DNA of 64,000 nucleotides from Enterobacter chengduensis (GTDB lineage Bacteria; Pseudomonadota; Gammaproteobacteria; Enterobacterales; Enterobacteriaceae): assembly GCF_001984825.2 (NCBI RefSeq), contig NZ_CP043318.1, positions 3,720,001 to 3,784,000 on the forward strand. The letters are read 5' to 3'. The notes under the pieces were generated by a model, which was not told the origin of the DNA, did no database searches, and saw only the letters and a program-made list of their open reading frames with translations. This document shows positions 19,250 through 27,344 of the stretch, piece by piece (the stretch's first letter is position 1; each line of letters starts with the position of its first letter). The translations under genes were made by a program, and so were the position numbers.

Positions 19250-21490
19250 TCAGGCGTCCGCGGTGGACGCCTCGGTTTCCAGCAGTGACGCAAGCGGCGT
19301 CGGCCTGCCAATCAGATAGCCCTGCATATAATCGATACCTAGCGCGTTAACCGCGCTACGTATCTCTTCCGTCTCGACATACTCCGCCACCACCAGCATC
19401 TTCTTCATGCGCGCCAGATGGCAGATAGACGCCACAATCTGGTAGTCCAGGCTGTTGTTAACGATATTGCGAATAAAGCTGCCGTCGATCTTGAGAATGT
19501 CGGCATCCACGCTTTTCAGCCGCGCATAGCTCGCATAGCCGGTGCCAAAATCATCAATCGCAATACGTACCCCCATTTTCTGGAGCTGCTGGAGGATGTG
19601 TAGCGCCTGCTCCCCGCTGCTGAACGAGCTGCACTCCGTCACCTCAAAAATCAGCTGCCACGGCTCAATGGCGTATTTCGCCAGCAGGCGACTCACCTCA
19701 AGCGGGAACGGCACCCGGCACACGGTTGAAGGTGCCAGATTAATGGCAAAACGCTGGGCGGGCAGGCTTTCGCGATGCGCGGCCAGGAAACGCAGCGTAT
19801 GCTCAAGCACCCACAAATCCACCCGCGACGACAGGCCAAACTCCTGCGCGACGGGCAGGAACTGGTCAGGAGAGATCAACATGCCGTTTGCATCCGGCAT
19901 CCGCAACAAAACTTCGTGATAGCGATCGCCACGCAGGCCGCAAACGGGTTGAACCAGCAGGGTAAATTCGTCGTTATCGAGCGCCTTTTGCAGGCGGCTC
20001 ATCATCGCGACCTTATCCTTCAGGCTGCGCTGCAAATGGACGGCCCCACGCTGCTGAAGATTTTCCGGATGGTTGGAGGAGAGCGACAGATCGGCCACCA
20101 CCCCCAGCTCGCCCAGCACCAGGTAAAGATGGTTAACCGGAGACCGGACATAGCAATAGCTCACGCCCACCTGCGGCTGCAGCGGCATGCCGTCCCAGAC
20201 AAAGCGGAACTGTTTAATATGCTCGTCCAGGTCATCAATCCGCTGCTGGTGCGACTCCGCGTTGAGCCGCACCGCCAGGTCATATCCGGTCAGGTGATAC
20301 ACCTGCTCATTAGGCTGGAGCGTGCCGTTTACCCACTGCGCCAGCTGCTGTTTGTACAAAATACGTAGCAGCACGCCGTAGTTTCGGCCCAGAATTTCCA
20401 GCTCCGGAATGCGCAGCAGGCAGAGCGCCGACCACGGATTCTTCGCCAGATCGCGCGACAGCGCCCGCAGGTTAGGCATATGGACAATCGGGTCGAGCAG
20501 CGCCAGCCTGCGGGAGCGTTTATTCACGGCGCGCTGGCGGGTCGCCAGCATCGACATATAAATCACCACAAACGAGAAGACCAGGTAGCTGGAAGAGGTG
20601 ATCGCCAGCTGAATGTCGTATCCCTGATTCATAGGGATATAGCGGTAAAAATAGTGAATAGACACCAGCAGCACCGGCGTCCAGATAAGCGAAATGAGCT
20701 TATAGCCAAAACGCATCGCGCCCCAGAGCATCACCGGCATCAGCAGCGAGAGGGTGTAGTTGGTGGTGAAAATGGAGCTGTTTTCATTCATCGGAAGCAG
20801 CAGCAGCGAAAGCAGCCCGCCGAGCGCAGCCGCCCACAGCAAAAACTCGGCGACCGTCACCTTTTTGTCTATCTGGGCGCGGATCTGCGAGAGTAGGCTT
20901 TTGACGTAGCGCGGATGACGAATCAGGCGGATCAGCAGATAGCTCAGCGGCACGCCCGTCAGCCCGCTGGCCAGCAGCGTCTGATAGTTAATGAGCGTGC
21001 GGATATTAAGAGGGTTGAGTCCCGCAAGGCTCTGGCGGCTCTCATACACGCCCAAATAGACCGCAAACTGAAACAGCACCAGAAACAGCGTCGCGGGGCA
21101 GAAAGCCTGCCAGAAGATGCGCTGCGCCATCAGCCGGACGTCGCCGTACGCCGTCATATTGCGTCTGGGGGCAAACACACGGTAGCCGCCCCAGCTGAGC
21201 ACTAGCGGGACGATAAAATGCAGTACGCCGGCAACCGTTTCAAACATCCCGACCGACGAGTAGTAGCGGATAAACAGCGACAATACGATCCCGGGCAGCG
21301 CTTCCAGGCCAAAGAACATCATCAGCGAAAGCAAAAATGAGAGCGGTAAATAATAGAGTGCCACAATGCCGTCGCCCAGCTGCGTATACGTATTCGCGAC
21401 GCTCAGCGCGGGAAGTAAAACCACCGGTATAATAAGCGGCAATGCCCACCAGCGGTTTTGATTGTTTTTCAGGAAAGCGAGAATATTCAT
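19250..21490 (-). CDS. pdeF: Cyclic-di-GMP phosphodiesterase PdeF (YfgF)
   Basis: An inner-membrane EAL protein that hydrolyses cyclic di-GMP. The 746 residues have an N-terminal MASE1-like membrane region (about 1-310), a GGDEF-like domain without a recognisable GGDEF signature, and a C-terminal EAL domain with EVLLRM in place of EALLRW. The remaining catalytic motifs are intact: NLAPSTV, FEVTE, AIDDFGTGYASY and LKIDGSFI. E. coli YfgF is an anaerobically active phosphodiesterase, consistent with the FNR box upstream here. The orientation, convergent with ppx, is as in E. coli. Confidence 0.93.
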   Translation of the reverse strand: MNILAFLKNNQNRWWALPLIIPVVLLPALSVANTYTQLGDGIVALYYLPLSFLLSLMMFFGLEALPGIVLSLFIRYYSSVGMFETVAGVLHFIVPLVLSWGGYRVFAPRRNMTAYGDVRLMAQRIFWQAFCPATLFLVLFQFAVYLGVYESRQSLAGLNPLNIRTLINYQTLLASGLTGVPLSYLLIRLIRHPRYVKSLLSQIRAQIDKKVTVAEFLLWAAALGGLLSLLLLPMNENSSIFTTNYTLSLLMPVMLWGAMRFGYKLISLIWTPVLLVSIHYFYRYIPMNQGYDIQLAITSSSYLVFSFVVIYMSMLATRQRAVNKRSRRLALLDPIVHMPNLRALSRDLAKNPWSALCLLRIPELEILGRNYGVLLRILYKQQLAQWVNGTLQPNEQVYHLTGYDLAVRLNAESHQQRIDDLDEHIKQFRFVWDGMPLQPQVGVSYCYVRSPVNHLYLVLGELGVVADLSLSSNHPENLQQRGAVHLQRSLKDKVAMMSRLQKALDNDEFTLLVQPVCGLRGDRYHEVLLRMPDANGMLISPDQFLPVAQEFGLSSRVDLWVLEHTLRFLAAHRESLPAQRFAINLAPSTVCRVPFPLEVSRLLAKYAIEPWQLIFEVTECSSFSSGEQALHILQQLQKMGVRIAIDDFGTGYASYARLKSVDADILKIDGSFIRNIVNNSLDYQIVASICHLARMKKMLVVAEYVETEEIRSAVNALGIDYMQGYLIGRPTPLASLLETEASTADA

Positions 21491-21537
21491 AGATGCCCGG
21501 TTAAACCCCTATCGCTCCAGAGGGAAATAAAGACAGG

Positions 21538-21578
21538 CATCCAACCTGACCTACGCGCCACCCGACGGCATGCCGGGC
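21538..21578. repeat. Degenerate REP arm upstream of pdeF
   Basis: cctgacctacgcgccacccgac followed by ggcatgccgggc resembles one arm of the REP family but is shorter and imperfect. Confidence 0.5.
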
Positions 21579-21623
21579 AAACAGTGTGGAGGAAGGATTT
21601 TAAATATCAGGGGCGGGAAACCG

Positions 21624-21637
21624 TTGACATAAATCAA
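21624..21637. promoter_or_regulatory. FNR box in the pdeF-yfgG divergent region
   Basis: TTGACATAAATCAA matches TTGAT-N4-ATCAA with one mismatch, 134 bases upstream of the pdeF start. Confidence 0.55.
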
Positions 21638-21842
21638 ACTACTTGATGCAAATAACTTTTCAGGGCGTTTTTTTGAGAATAATTTTCTTCATATTATCAA
21701 TATGGTAAATGCGTTAATTAATTTTAATAACATTAGTTAATGTAAATATTGACGGTTATTTACACACGCCAGAATTGACCCCAACTCCCCGCTGTGCCTT
21801 AATATCCTTATCGCCCAAAAGGGCTTACCCAGGAAAAACAGA

Positions 21843-22031
21843 GTGAGTCAGGTCACGCGTATGCGCAAACGACATCGATTTAACACCCGAATGACCCGCA
21901 TCATACTGCTCATCAGCTTCCTGTTTTTCTTTGGCCGCTTTGTTTACTCTTCCATTGGCGCCTGGTATCACCATCAGGACAAGATCCAGTCGCAGCAGTC
22001 CAGCCTGACCGTCGACACCGCTGACCGCTAA
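21843..22031 (+). CDS. yfgG: YfgG family small membrane protein (DUF2633)
   Basis: A 62-residue protein with a basic N terminus (MRKRHRFNTRMTR), one transmembrane helix at about residues 18-40 (ILLISFLFFFGRFVYSS), and a polar tail. It matches E. coli YfgG almost throughout. The start is GTG at 21843, preceded by aggaaaaacaga. It sits immediately before the first accessory gene, whose convergent end overlaps it by four bases. Its biochemical role is not evident from sequence. Confidence 0.88.
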   Translation: MSQVTRMRKRHRFNTRMTRIILLISFLFFFGRFVYSSIGAWYHHQDKIQSQQSSLTVDTADR

Positions 22032-22918
22032 ACCGCCGAAGGATGTTGCACGAGCCGAATAAGGGCCGCGATCCCTTTGCTGAGGATTTTGTCCTGCCGC
22101 ATGACCACCGCCAGCTGCCGCTGCAGCATGGGCATCAGCGACATCACGCATAGCCCTTCACGATCGACATCCTGTTTGACCGCCATTCGCGGCACAATAC
22201 TGTAGCCCAGCCCCGCGCGAACCATGCGTTTGATCGCCTCGATGCTGCCAAGCTGCATCACCGGCGCGATTGCTAATCCACTGGCTGCAAACCAGCCATC
22301 GATCAGAGCCCGGGTCCCGCTGCCTGATTCAAAGGCAATCAGCGGATGAGCGTGCAGCGCCTCCGGCGTGAAATCGCGGAAAACATCCTGCTGCTCCCGC
22401 GAGGCGATAAACACAAACTCTTCGTCCATCACCGGCATGACGTCCAGCGCTCTGCCGCTCACCGGCAGCGTGACCAGCCCCACATCGAGACGGTTCTCTT
22501 CGATGGCCCTGACGATGTCGAGGGTGTTGCCCGTTGTCACCCCCACGCTCAGGAGCGGATAGTCGCGGCGCAGCTGCTCCAGCAGGGGCGGGAGAAGATG
22601 GATGCAGGCCGTTGCCCCCGTGCCAAGCGTAATGGTGCCGCTCACGTCGTGACTGAACGCACTCACGGACCGGATGGCGTCATCCACCACCTGCTGAATG
22701 CGTTCCCCGTGCGCCAGCAGGGCCTCTCCGGCCCCCGTCGCCTTAATGCCCCGCCCGGTACGTTCCACCAGGCGCGTTTGCAAAAACTGCTCCAGCTGAC
22801 GTACCTGCATGCTGACGGCGGGCTGGGAAATGCCCATCAGATCCGCCGCAGAGGAAAAACTGCCGCGCTGGATCACCAGCCGGAACGTCGCGAGATAGCC
22901 CAGATTAAGCGTCGTCAT
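22028..22918 (-). CDS. LysR family transcriptional regulator
   Basis: A 296-residue LysR-type regulator. The N-terminal winged helix-turn-helix spans about residues 4-63 (FSSAADLMGISQPAVSMQVRQLEQFL), followed by a linker helix and a periplasmic-binding-like effector domain from about 92. The sequence does not identify the ligand. It is divergent from an MFS transporter gene with a 97-base gap, the classic layout for a LysR protein that controls its neighbour. The target and inducer remain inference. Confidence 0.9.
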   Translation of the reverse strand: MTTLNLGYLATFRLVIQRGSFSSAADLMGISQPAVSMQVRQLEQFLQTRLVERTGRGIKATGAGEALLAHGERIQQVVDDAIRSVSAFSHDVSGTITLGTGATACIHLLPPLLEQLRRDYPLLSVGVTTGNTLDIVRAIEENRLDVGLVTLPVSGRALDVMPVMDEEFVFIASREQQDVFRDFTPEALHAHPLIAFESGSGTRALIDGWFAASGLAIAPVMQLGSIEAIKRMVRAGLGYSIVPRMAVKQDVDREGLCVMSLMPMLQRQLAVVMRQDKILSKGIAALIRLVQHPSAV

Positions 22919-23015
22919 TCAAAGTTTCTCTTATACCGCGCATAAGGTTGCAGACCTGTTTGCACAATACCTCGCTCGCTATGCTGGGGACAACTGCATA
23001 ACGGAATGAAAAATA

Positions 23016-24245
23016 ATGGAAACACCTGCCCTGCCTCGTCGACTCGCCCTCACTGCCGGATGTAATCAACTCATCAACTGGGGGATCTCGTTTTATATGC
23101 CCGGTACCTTCGCGCTGGCGATATCAGCTGACCGGGGGTGGTCATCACCACAGATTTACCTCGGCCTGACGCTGGCGATGCTGGTGATGGCGGCGGTTTC
23201 GCCGTTTGTGGCCCACCTGCTGGCATGCTTTGGCGGCCAGAGGGTGGTGATGAGTGGCACGCTGCTGATCGCCGCAGGCTGCGCAGGGATGGCGTATACC
23301 CAGACGCTATTTGGCTGGTACTGCGCCTGGCTGGTCACCGGTGTAGGGATGCGCCTGTCGCTGTACGATGCGCTGTTCGCCGCGCTGGTGAACCTCTACG
23401 GTCAGCAGGCGCGAAGAACAATCTCACGCGTCACGCTGGCGGGCGGGCTGGCCTCTGTCGTCTTCTGGCCGCTTGGCGATGCTCTGCTTCAGGTGATGAG
23501 CTGGCATGAGGCGCTGCGCGTCTATGCTCTCTTCGGCCTCCTGAGCGCGGCGCTGATAAGAACGCTCCCCCGTCAGCGGCTTTCGGTGACGACACAGGTC
23601 GCCGCGCCGCCCCTGAACAAAGAGCGGCGCAAAGGCTGGCTTTATGCCGCCTTCATTGCCCTCATCACCTTTGTCTCTAACGGCACCTCCACCCATCTGC
23701 CGGAGTTTATTGCCCACTTCGGCCTGCCGGTCGCCATCGGCATGCTGTGGGGGATCGGCCAGACGGGCGCTCGCTCTATGGAGGTGCTGGCGGGCGCACA
23801 CTTAACGCCGTTCAGGCTGACCCTTTTCACCGCGCTCGCCATGCCGCTCTGCTTTCTTCTGGGGTTGAGCAGCGCTCTGTTTGTGTGGTGTGCAGCCGGG
23901 TTTGTGCTGGGCTATGGCGCCATGAACGGGCTGGTCACCATCGTGAAAGCCACGCTGCCGCTGGAACTGTTCAGCGCGGAAAGCTATGCCCGCCGCACCG
24001 GCATGCTGCTTATCCCCGGCCAGCTGATGGCGGCAGCCTCGCCGTTTGCCTATGCGTGGCTGAACAAAGCGCTGGGGATCGCGGGAGCAATGTGGGTATC
24101 AACGGGGCTGACGCTGGTGATTGCCGGGCTGGCGATAGCGATTGTGCGCCGTCCCGGCAGGCAAAGTGTATCGCACTGTATCCAGCGCACCACGCTGACA
24201 AACGGGTACAAAACGCCGCCTCCGGCAAATATCTCCGATACATAA
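23016..24245 (+). CDS. MFS transporter, LysR-linked
   Basis: A 409-residue major facilitator protein with about 12 hydrophobic segments. The first pair lies near residues 12-62, a cytosolic loop (RQRLSVTTQVAAPPLNKERRKG) at about 188-210 separates the halves, and the last helix ends near 380. No substrate-specific motif is recognised. It is the first gene of a likely operon with the DUF6130-like and hydrolase genes, divergent from the LysR regulator. The substrate is unknown; efflux or uptake of a small organic compound is equally possible. Confidence 0.85.
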   Translation: METPALPRRLALTAGCNQLINWGISFYMPGTFALAISADRGWSSPQIYLGLTLAMLVMAAVSPFVAHLLACFGGQRVVMSGTLLIAAGCAGMAYTQTLFGWYCAWLVTGVGMRLSLYDALFAALVNLYGQQARRTISRVTLAGGLASVVFWPLGDALLQVMSWHEALRVYALFGLLSAALIRTLPRQRLSVTTQVAAPPLNKERRKGWLYAAFIALITFVSNGTSTHLPEFIAHFGLPVAIGMLWGIGQTGARSMEVLAGAHLTPFRLTLFTALAMPLCFLLGLSSALFVWCAAGFVLGYGAMNGLVTIVKATLPLELFSAESYARRTGMLLIPGQLMAAASPFAYAWLNKALGIAGAMWVSTGLTLVIAGLAIAIVRRPGRQSVSHCIQRTTLTNGYKTPPPANISDT

Positions 24246-24296
24246 AAATGGTTTTCTTTCCCTGTCGCCATTCAGAACCGATGAGGAGAGAGAGCA

Positions 24297-24764
24297 ATGA
24301 TTCGTCGCTATGTACTTTTCCCCCTGCTTGTCCTGACATCTGTAGCATGTGTCCAGGCCACACCGCTGGACAATCTGAGCGCCGCGGACGTTAATGGCCC
24401 CGCCGCTGTTTCCCCGCTGGCGCAGCCGCAACCACCTGCAAAACTGATCGTCGATCCGCCGCTTGCCGGGCCGCTGAGCAAAGGCGCGGTGTTTATCCAG
24501 TACCGTGCCGAAAACCTGCGCATCGAGCCGGTGTTCGGGCCCGACGCGCTCAAGGTCACCCCGCGCATCGGGCACATTCACGTGGTGGTGGATGACGCGC
24601 CGTGGCATTGGGCTGACGCCAGCGGAGAGCCGGTGATCCTGGTGGGTCTGCCCGCCGGTAAGCACAAGGTGACGATTATTCTGGCCGATCCGACGCATAA
24701 GCCCCTCGATCACAAAACCCTCGAATTCACCGTGCCGCCCCACGCGGCGATCCACCATTTTTAA
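24297..24764 (+). CDS. DUF6130-like exported protein
   Basis: A 155-residue protein with an N-terminal signal peptide, probably cleaved near CVQA-TP at about residue 21. A proline/alanine-rich linker follows, then a compact beta-rich domain with GHIHVVVDDAPWHWADASG and a repeated HK-rich C terminus (GKHKVTIILADPTHKPLDHKTLEF). The histidine-rich character could mean metal binding, but this is only an impression. I recall this family as DUF6130, with no function assigned. It has a strong ribosome binding site (gaggagagag) and is followed 11 bases later by the hydrolase gene. Confidence 0.7.
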   Translation: MIRRYVLFPLLVLTSVACVQATPLDNLSAADVNGPAAVSPLAQPQPPAKLIVDPPLAGPLSKGAVFIQYRAENLRIEPVFGPDALKVTPRIGHIHVVVDDAPWHWADASGEPVILVGLPAGKHKVTIILADPTHKPLDHKTLEFTVPPHAAIHHF

Positions 24765-24775
24765 GGAGTCTGAAG

Positions 24776-25519
24776 ATGAAAGCACTGTCTGTACTGACGG
24801 CAGGCCTGCTGGCGCTTTCGGCCAGCGCTTTTGCGGAGAATAAAACCAGCGTCGTGCTGGTGCACGGCGCGTTTGCCGACGGCAGCAGCTGGAATAAGGT
24901 GATTACCCTGTTGCAGAAACAGCACGCAGAGGTCATTGCCGTCCAGCTCCCGCTCACGTCGCTAAAAGATGACGTTGCCGCCACGCGACGAGCCATCGAA
25001 CGCGCCCAGGGGGATGTCGTACTGGTGGGTCACTCCTGGGGCGGCACCGTGATTAGCGAAGCAGGCAACGATGCGCGAGTAAAATCACTGGTGTATGTGG
25101 CGGCGTTCGCGCCGGATTCCGGTCAGTCGACGGCGGATCTGGCAGAAAGATTCCCTGCGCCGCCGGGCAGCGCGGGCATTGCCAAAACGGCGGACGGCTA
25201 TTTATATCTGCCAACGGACGCCGTCAGGAAGGATTTCGCGCCGGATGTGACGCCAGACATTCAAAACACGATTGCAGCGACGCAGGGGCCGATTAAGGCC
25301 GAGGCGTTTGGTGAAAAGGTCGCCCATGCGGCATGGCATGATAAACCGAGCTGGTTTGTGGTCAGCAAGAATGATCGAATGATCAACCCCGATCTTGAGC
25401 GTGCGATGGCAAAGACGATCCATGCGAAAACCGCCGAGGTGGCAGCGAGCCACGTGTCGATGATGAGCCAGCCGGAGGCTATCGCCCGGATGATTGAGCA
25501 GGCGAGGCGGATGCACTGA
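24776..25519 (+). CDS. Exported alpha/beta hydrolase
   Basis: A 247-residue alpha/beta-hydrolase with a signal peptide cleaved after about Ala20 (LSASAFA-EN), so it should act in the periplasm. The oxyanion motif HGAFADGSSW is at about 30-39. The nucleophile Ser87 is in GHSWGG, and the catalytic histidine is expected in ASHVSMM near the C terminus. It resembles esterase-like hydrolases whose substrates are usually unknown. It lies in an apparent operon with the DUF6130-like gene and the MFS transporter, and is followed by a REP element. Confidence 0.85.
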   Translation: MKALSVLTAGLLALSASAFAENKTSVVLVHGAFADGSSWNKVITLLQKQHAEVIAVQLPLTSLKDDVAATRRAIERAQGDVVLVGHSWGGTVISEAGNDARVKSLVYVAAFAPDSGQSTADLAERFPAPPGSAGIAKTADGYLYLPTDAVRKDFAPDVTPDIQNTIAATQGPIKAEAFGEKVAHAAWHDKPSWFVVSKNDRMINPDLERAMAKTIHAKTAEVAASHVSMMSQPEAIARMIEQARRMH

Positions 25520-25528
25520 GAAAAATTC

Positions 25529-25595
25529 GCCCGGCGGCGCTACGCTTGCACGGGCCTACGATTTCGTAGGTCGGGTAAGCGCAGCGCCACCCGAC
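25529..25595. repeat. REP/BIME element
   Basis: A pair of facing arms: gcccggcggcgctacgctt...gggcctac, then gtaggtcgggtaagcgc...cgccacccgac. It fills the convergent gap between the hydrolase gene and iolB. Confidence 0.85.
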
Positions 25596-25608
25596 AAGAA
25601 AGGCCGTC

Positions 25609-26433
25609 TCAGTCCCCCTTCTCTGCGGGATAATCGCGATTAATCCAGGCGTGATCCTCTTCCCAGGTGAACATCCATTTGCGCACCGGCCCGGCCATCA
25701 CGTTGAGGTAGTAGCTGTCATACCCGGCCATCGTCGCCACCGGGTGGTAGCCCTTCGGCACCATGACCACGTCACGGTTATAGACCGCCATACACTCATC
25801 CAGCGTTCTGTCGTCGGTGTAAACGCGCTGCATGCAGAACCCCTGTTCCGGGTTGAGGCGATGGTAGTAGGTCTCCTCCAGATAGGTCTCGTTCGGCGGA
25901 TTGTCCGCGTCATGCTTGTGGCTCGGGTACGAGCTGGTGCAGCCTTCGTTGGTCCAGACCTCCACCACCAGCAGGCTGTCGGCAGGTTTATCCTCCGGCA
26001 GAATGTTATGCACGTAGCGCTGGTTATGCCCCTTACCGCGCGCCTCGCCGTCGATATCCTGCGGCGCAATCAGCCGCGTCGGATGCGTACCCTTGCCCGG
26101 CGCGGCGCAGACCGCCAGCTCCAGCCTGGTCAGCGCCTTCACCTGCACCGTCTCCTGCGGTGTAACGTACACCGCCCACGGCTTGATGCGCTCGAACGGG
26201 CTCATCCGCTCGCCGATGTCGTTAAACTGCGCGGAAGGGGTGCGGATGGAGGCGCGTCCGGCGACCAGCACCAGGCAGCGCTCCTCGCTGACGGCGGGCA
26301 GCGTCAGCGTCTGCCCCTCCTGCAGCTCATAAGCCGCAAAGCCGACGTACGCCCACCCCGCGCTTTCCGGCGTGACGGACTGGGTCCGCCCCTGCGCGTT
26401 CGGCTGTTGCCAGCGTGATAACAGACGTGACAT
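25609..26433 (-). CDS. iolB: 5-deoxy-glucuronate isomerase
   Basis: IolB converts 5-deoxy-D-glucuronate to 5-dehydro-2-deoxy-D-gluconate in myo-inositol breakdown. The 274 residues form a two-cupin protein, with metal ligands expected in YPSHKHDADNPPNETYLEETYYH near residues 169-191 and in the later DVVMVPKGYHPV. The length is normal for the family. It is the last gene of the operon running from iolG, nine bases after iolE. Confidence 0.95.
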   Translation of the reverse strand: MSRLLSRWQQPNAQGRTQSVTPESAGWAYVGFAAYELQEGQTLTLPAVSEERCLVLVAGRASIRTPSAQFNDIGERMSPFERIKPWAVYVTPQETVQVKALTRLELAVCAAPGKGTHPTRLIAPQDIDGEARGKGHNQRYVHNILPEDKPADSLLVVEVWTNEGCTSSYPSHKHDADNPPNETYLEETYYHRLNPEQGFCMQRVYTDDRTLDECMAVYNRDVVMVPKGYHPVATMAGYDSYYLNVMAGPVRKWMFTWEEDHAWINRDYPAEKGD

Positions 26434-26442
26434 GTCCCCTCC

Positions 26443-27333
26443 TCAGATAAGCCCGGCGTCGCGCGCCAGGCGGCTCAGGTTGTTATACCCCAGACGGGCG
26501 TAGGTCAGCGGATGGGCAATCGCCGGATCCTGCTCCGCCTCGACCACCAGCCAGCCGTGATAGTCCTGCGCCTTCAGCAGCCGCATAATCGGCGGGTAAT
26601 CGACGCAGCCGTCGCCCGGCACGGTAAACACGCCGCTCAGCACCGCATCGAGGAAGCTGGTTTTGCGGTTTTTGACGTCCGCCAGCACGTCGGCGCGCAC
26701 GTCTTTGCAGTGCACGTGGTTGATGCGCGACGCCCAGCGCTGCGCCACCGCCAGCGGATCGGCCCCGGCAAAGGTCAGATGGCCGGTATCCAACAGCAAC
26801 CCGACCTCTTCGCCGGTATGGGTCATCAGGTTGTCCACGTCGTCGGCGGACTCAATCACCGTGCCCATATGGTGATGGTAGGCAATCTGCACCCCCTGCT
26901 GCTGGGTATAGCGGGCAAATTCGGTGAGCTTCTCGCCGTACTCCTGCCAGCGTTCCTGCGGAAAGCGCGGGCGCAGGTGCACCGGGGTCTGCTGCTCGCC
27001 GTGAATGCAGCCGCTCACTTCCGCAAAGACCAACACCTTTGCCCCCAGCTCGCGCAGCAGCGTCAGGTGGGGCTGCACGGCGGCGATCTCCTCCTCCACG
27101 CTGCGCTCCAGCAGGCGGCCGGAGTACCAGCCGGAAACCAGCTGCAGGTCGTGGCGCTGTAAAATCGGGCCGAGCAGGCGCGCCTCGCGCGGGAATTTAT
27201 TGCCCAGCTCGAAGCCTTCAAAACCGGCCTCTTTGCCCTCGCTCAGGCAGGTCTCCAGCGACGTCTCCGCGCCGAGGGAAGGCAGATCGTCGTTCGTCCA
27301 GGTCAGCGGGTTAATGCCCAGTTGTACACTCAT
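26443..27333 (-). CDS. iolE: myo-inosose-2 dehydratase
   Basis: IolE dehydrates 2-keto-myo-inositol to the trihydroxycyclohexane dione that IolD cleaves. The product is a 296-residue TIM-barrel metalloenzyme of the xylose-isomerase-like fold, with AYHHHMGT, GLLLDTGHLTFAG, NHVHCKD and VEAEQDPA supplying the metal and substrate residues. I start it at 27333 (MSVQLGINPLTW), seven bases after a GGAG, rather than at in-frame ATGs at 27345 and 27369 that fall upstream of or within the iolC stop. Confidence 0.95.
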   Translation of the reverse strand: MSVQLGINPLTWTNDDLPSLGAETSLETCLSEGKEAGFEGFELGNKFPREARLLGPILQRHDLQLVSGWYSGRLLERSVEEEIAAVQPHLTLLRELGAKVLVFAEVSGCIHGEQQTPVHLRPRFPQERWQEYGEKLTEFARYTQQQGVQIAYHHHMGTVIESADDVDNLMTHTGEEVGLLLDTGHLTFAGADPLAVAQRWASRINHVHCKDVRADVLADVKNRKTSFLDAVLSGVFTVPGDGCVDYPPIMRLLKAQDYHGWLVVEAEQDPAIAHPLTYARLGYNNLSRLARDAGLI

Positions 27334-27344
27334 TGTCGTCTCCA

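Larger units (their letters stand above)
21491..21842. other. 352-base divergent gap between pdeF and yfgG
   Basis: It holds a degenerate REP arm (about 21538-21578), the FNR box at 21624-21637, and a strongly AT-rich stretch from about 21650 to 21770 that should contain the promoters of both genes. I see no open reading frame with coding character. Confidence 0.6.
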
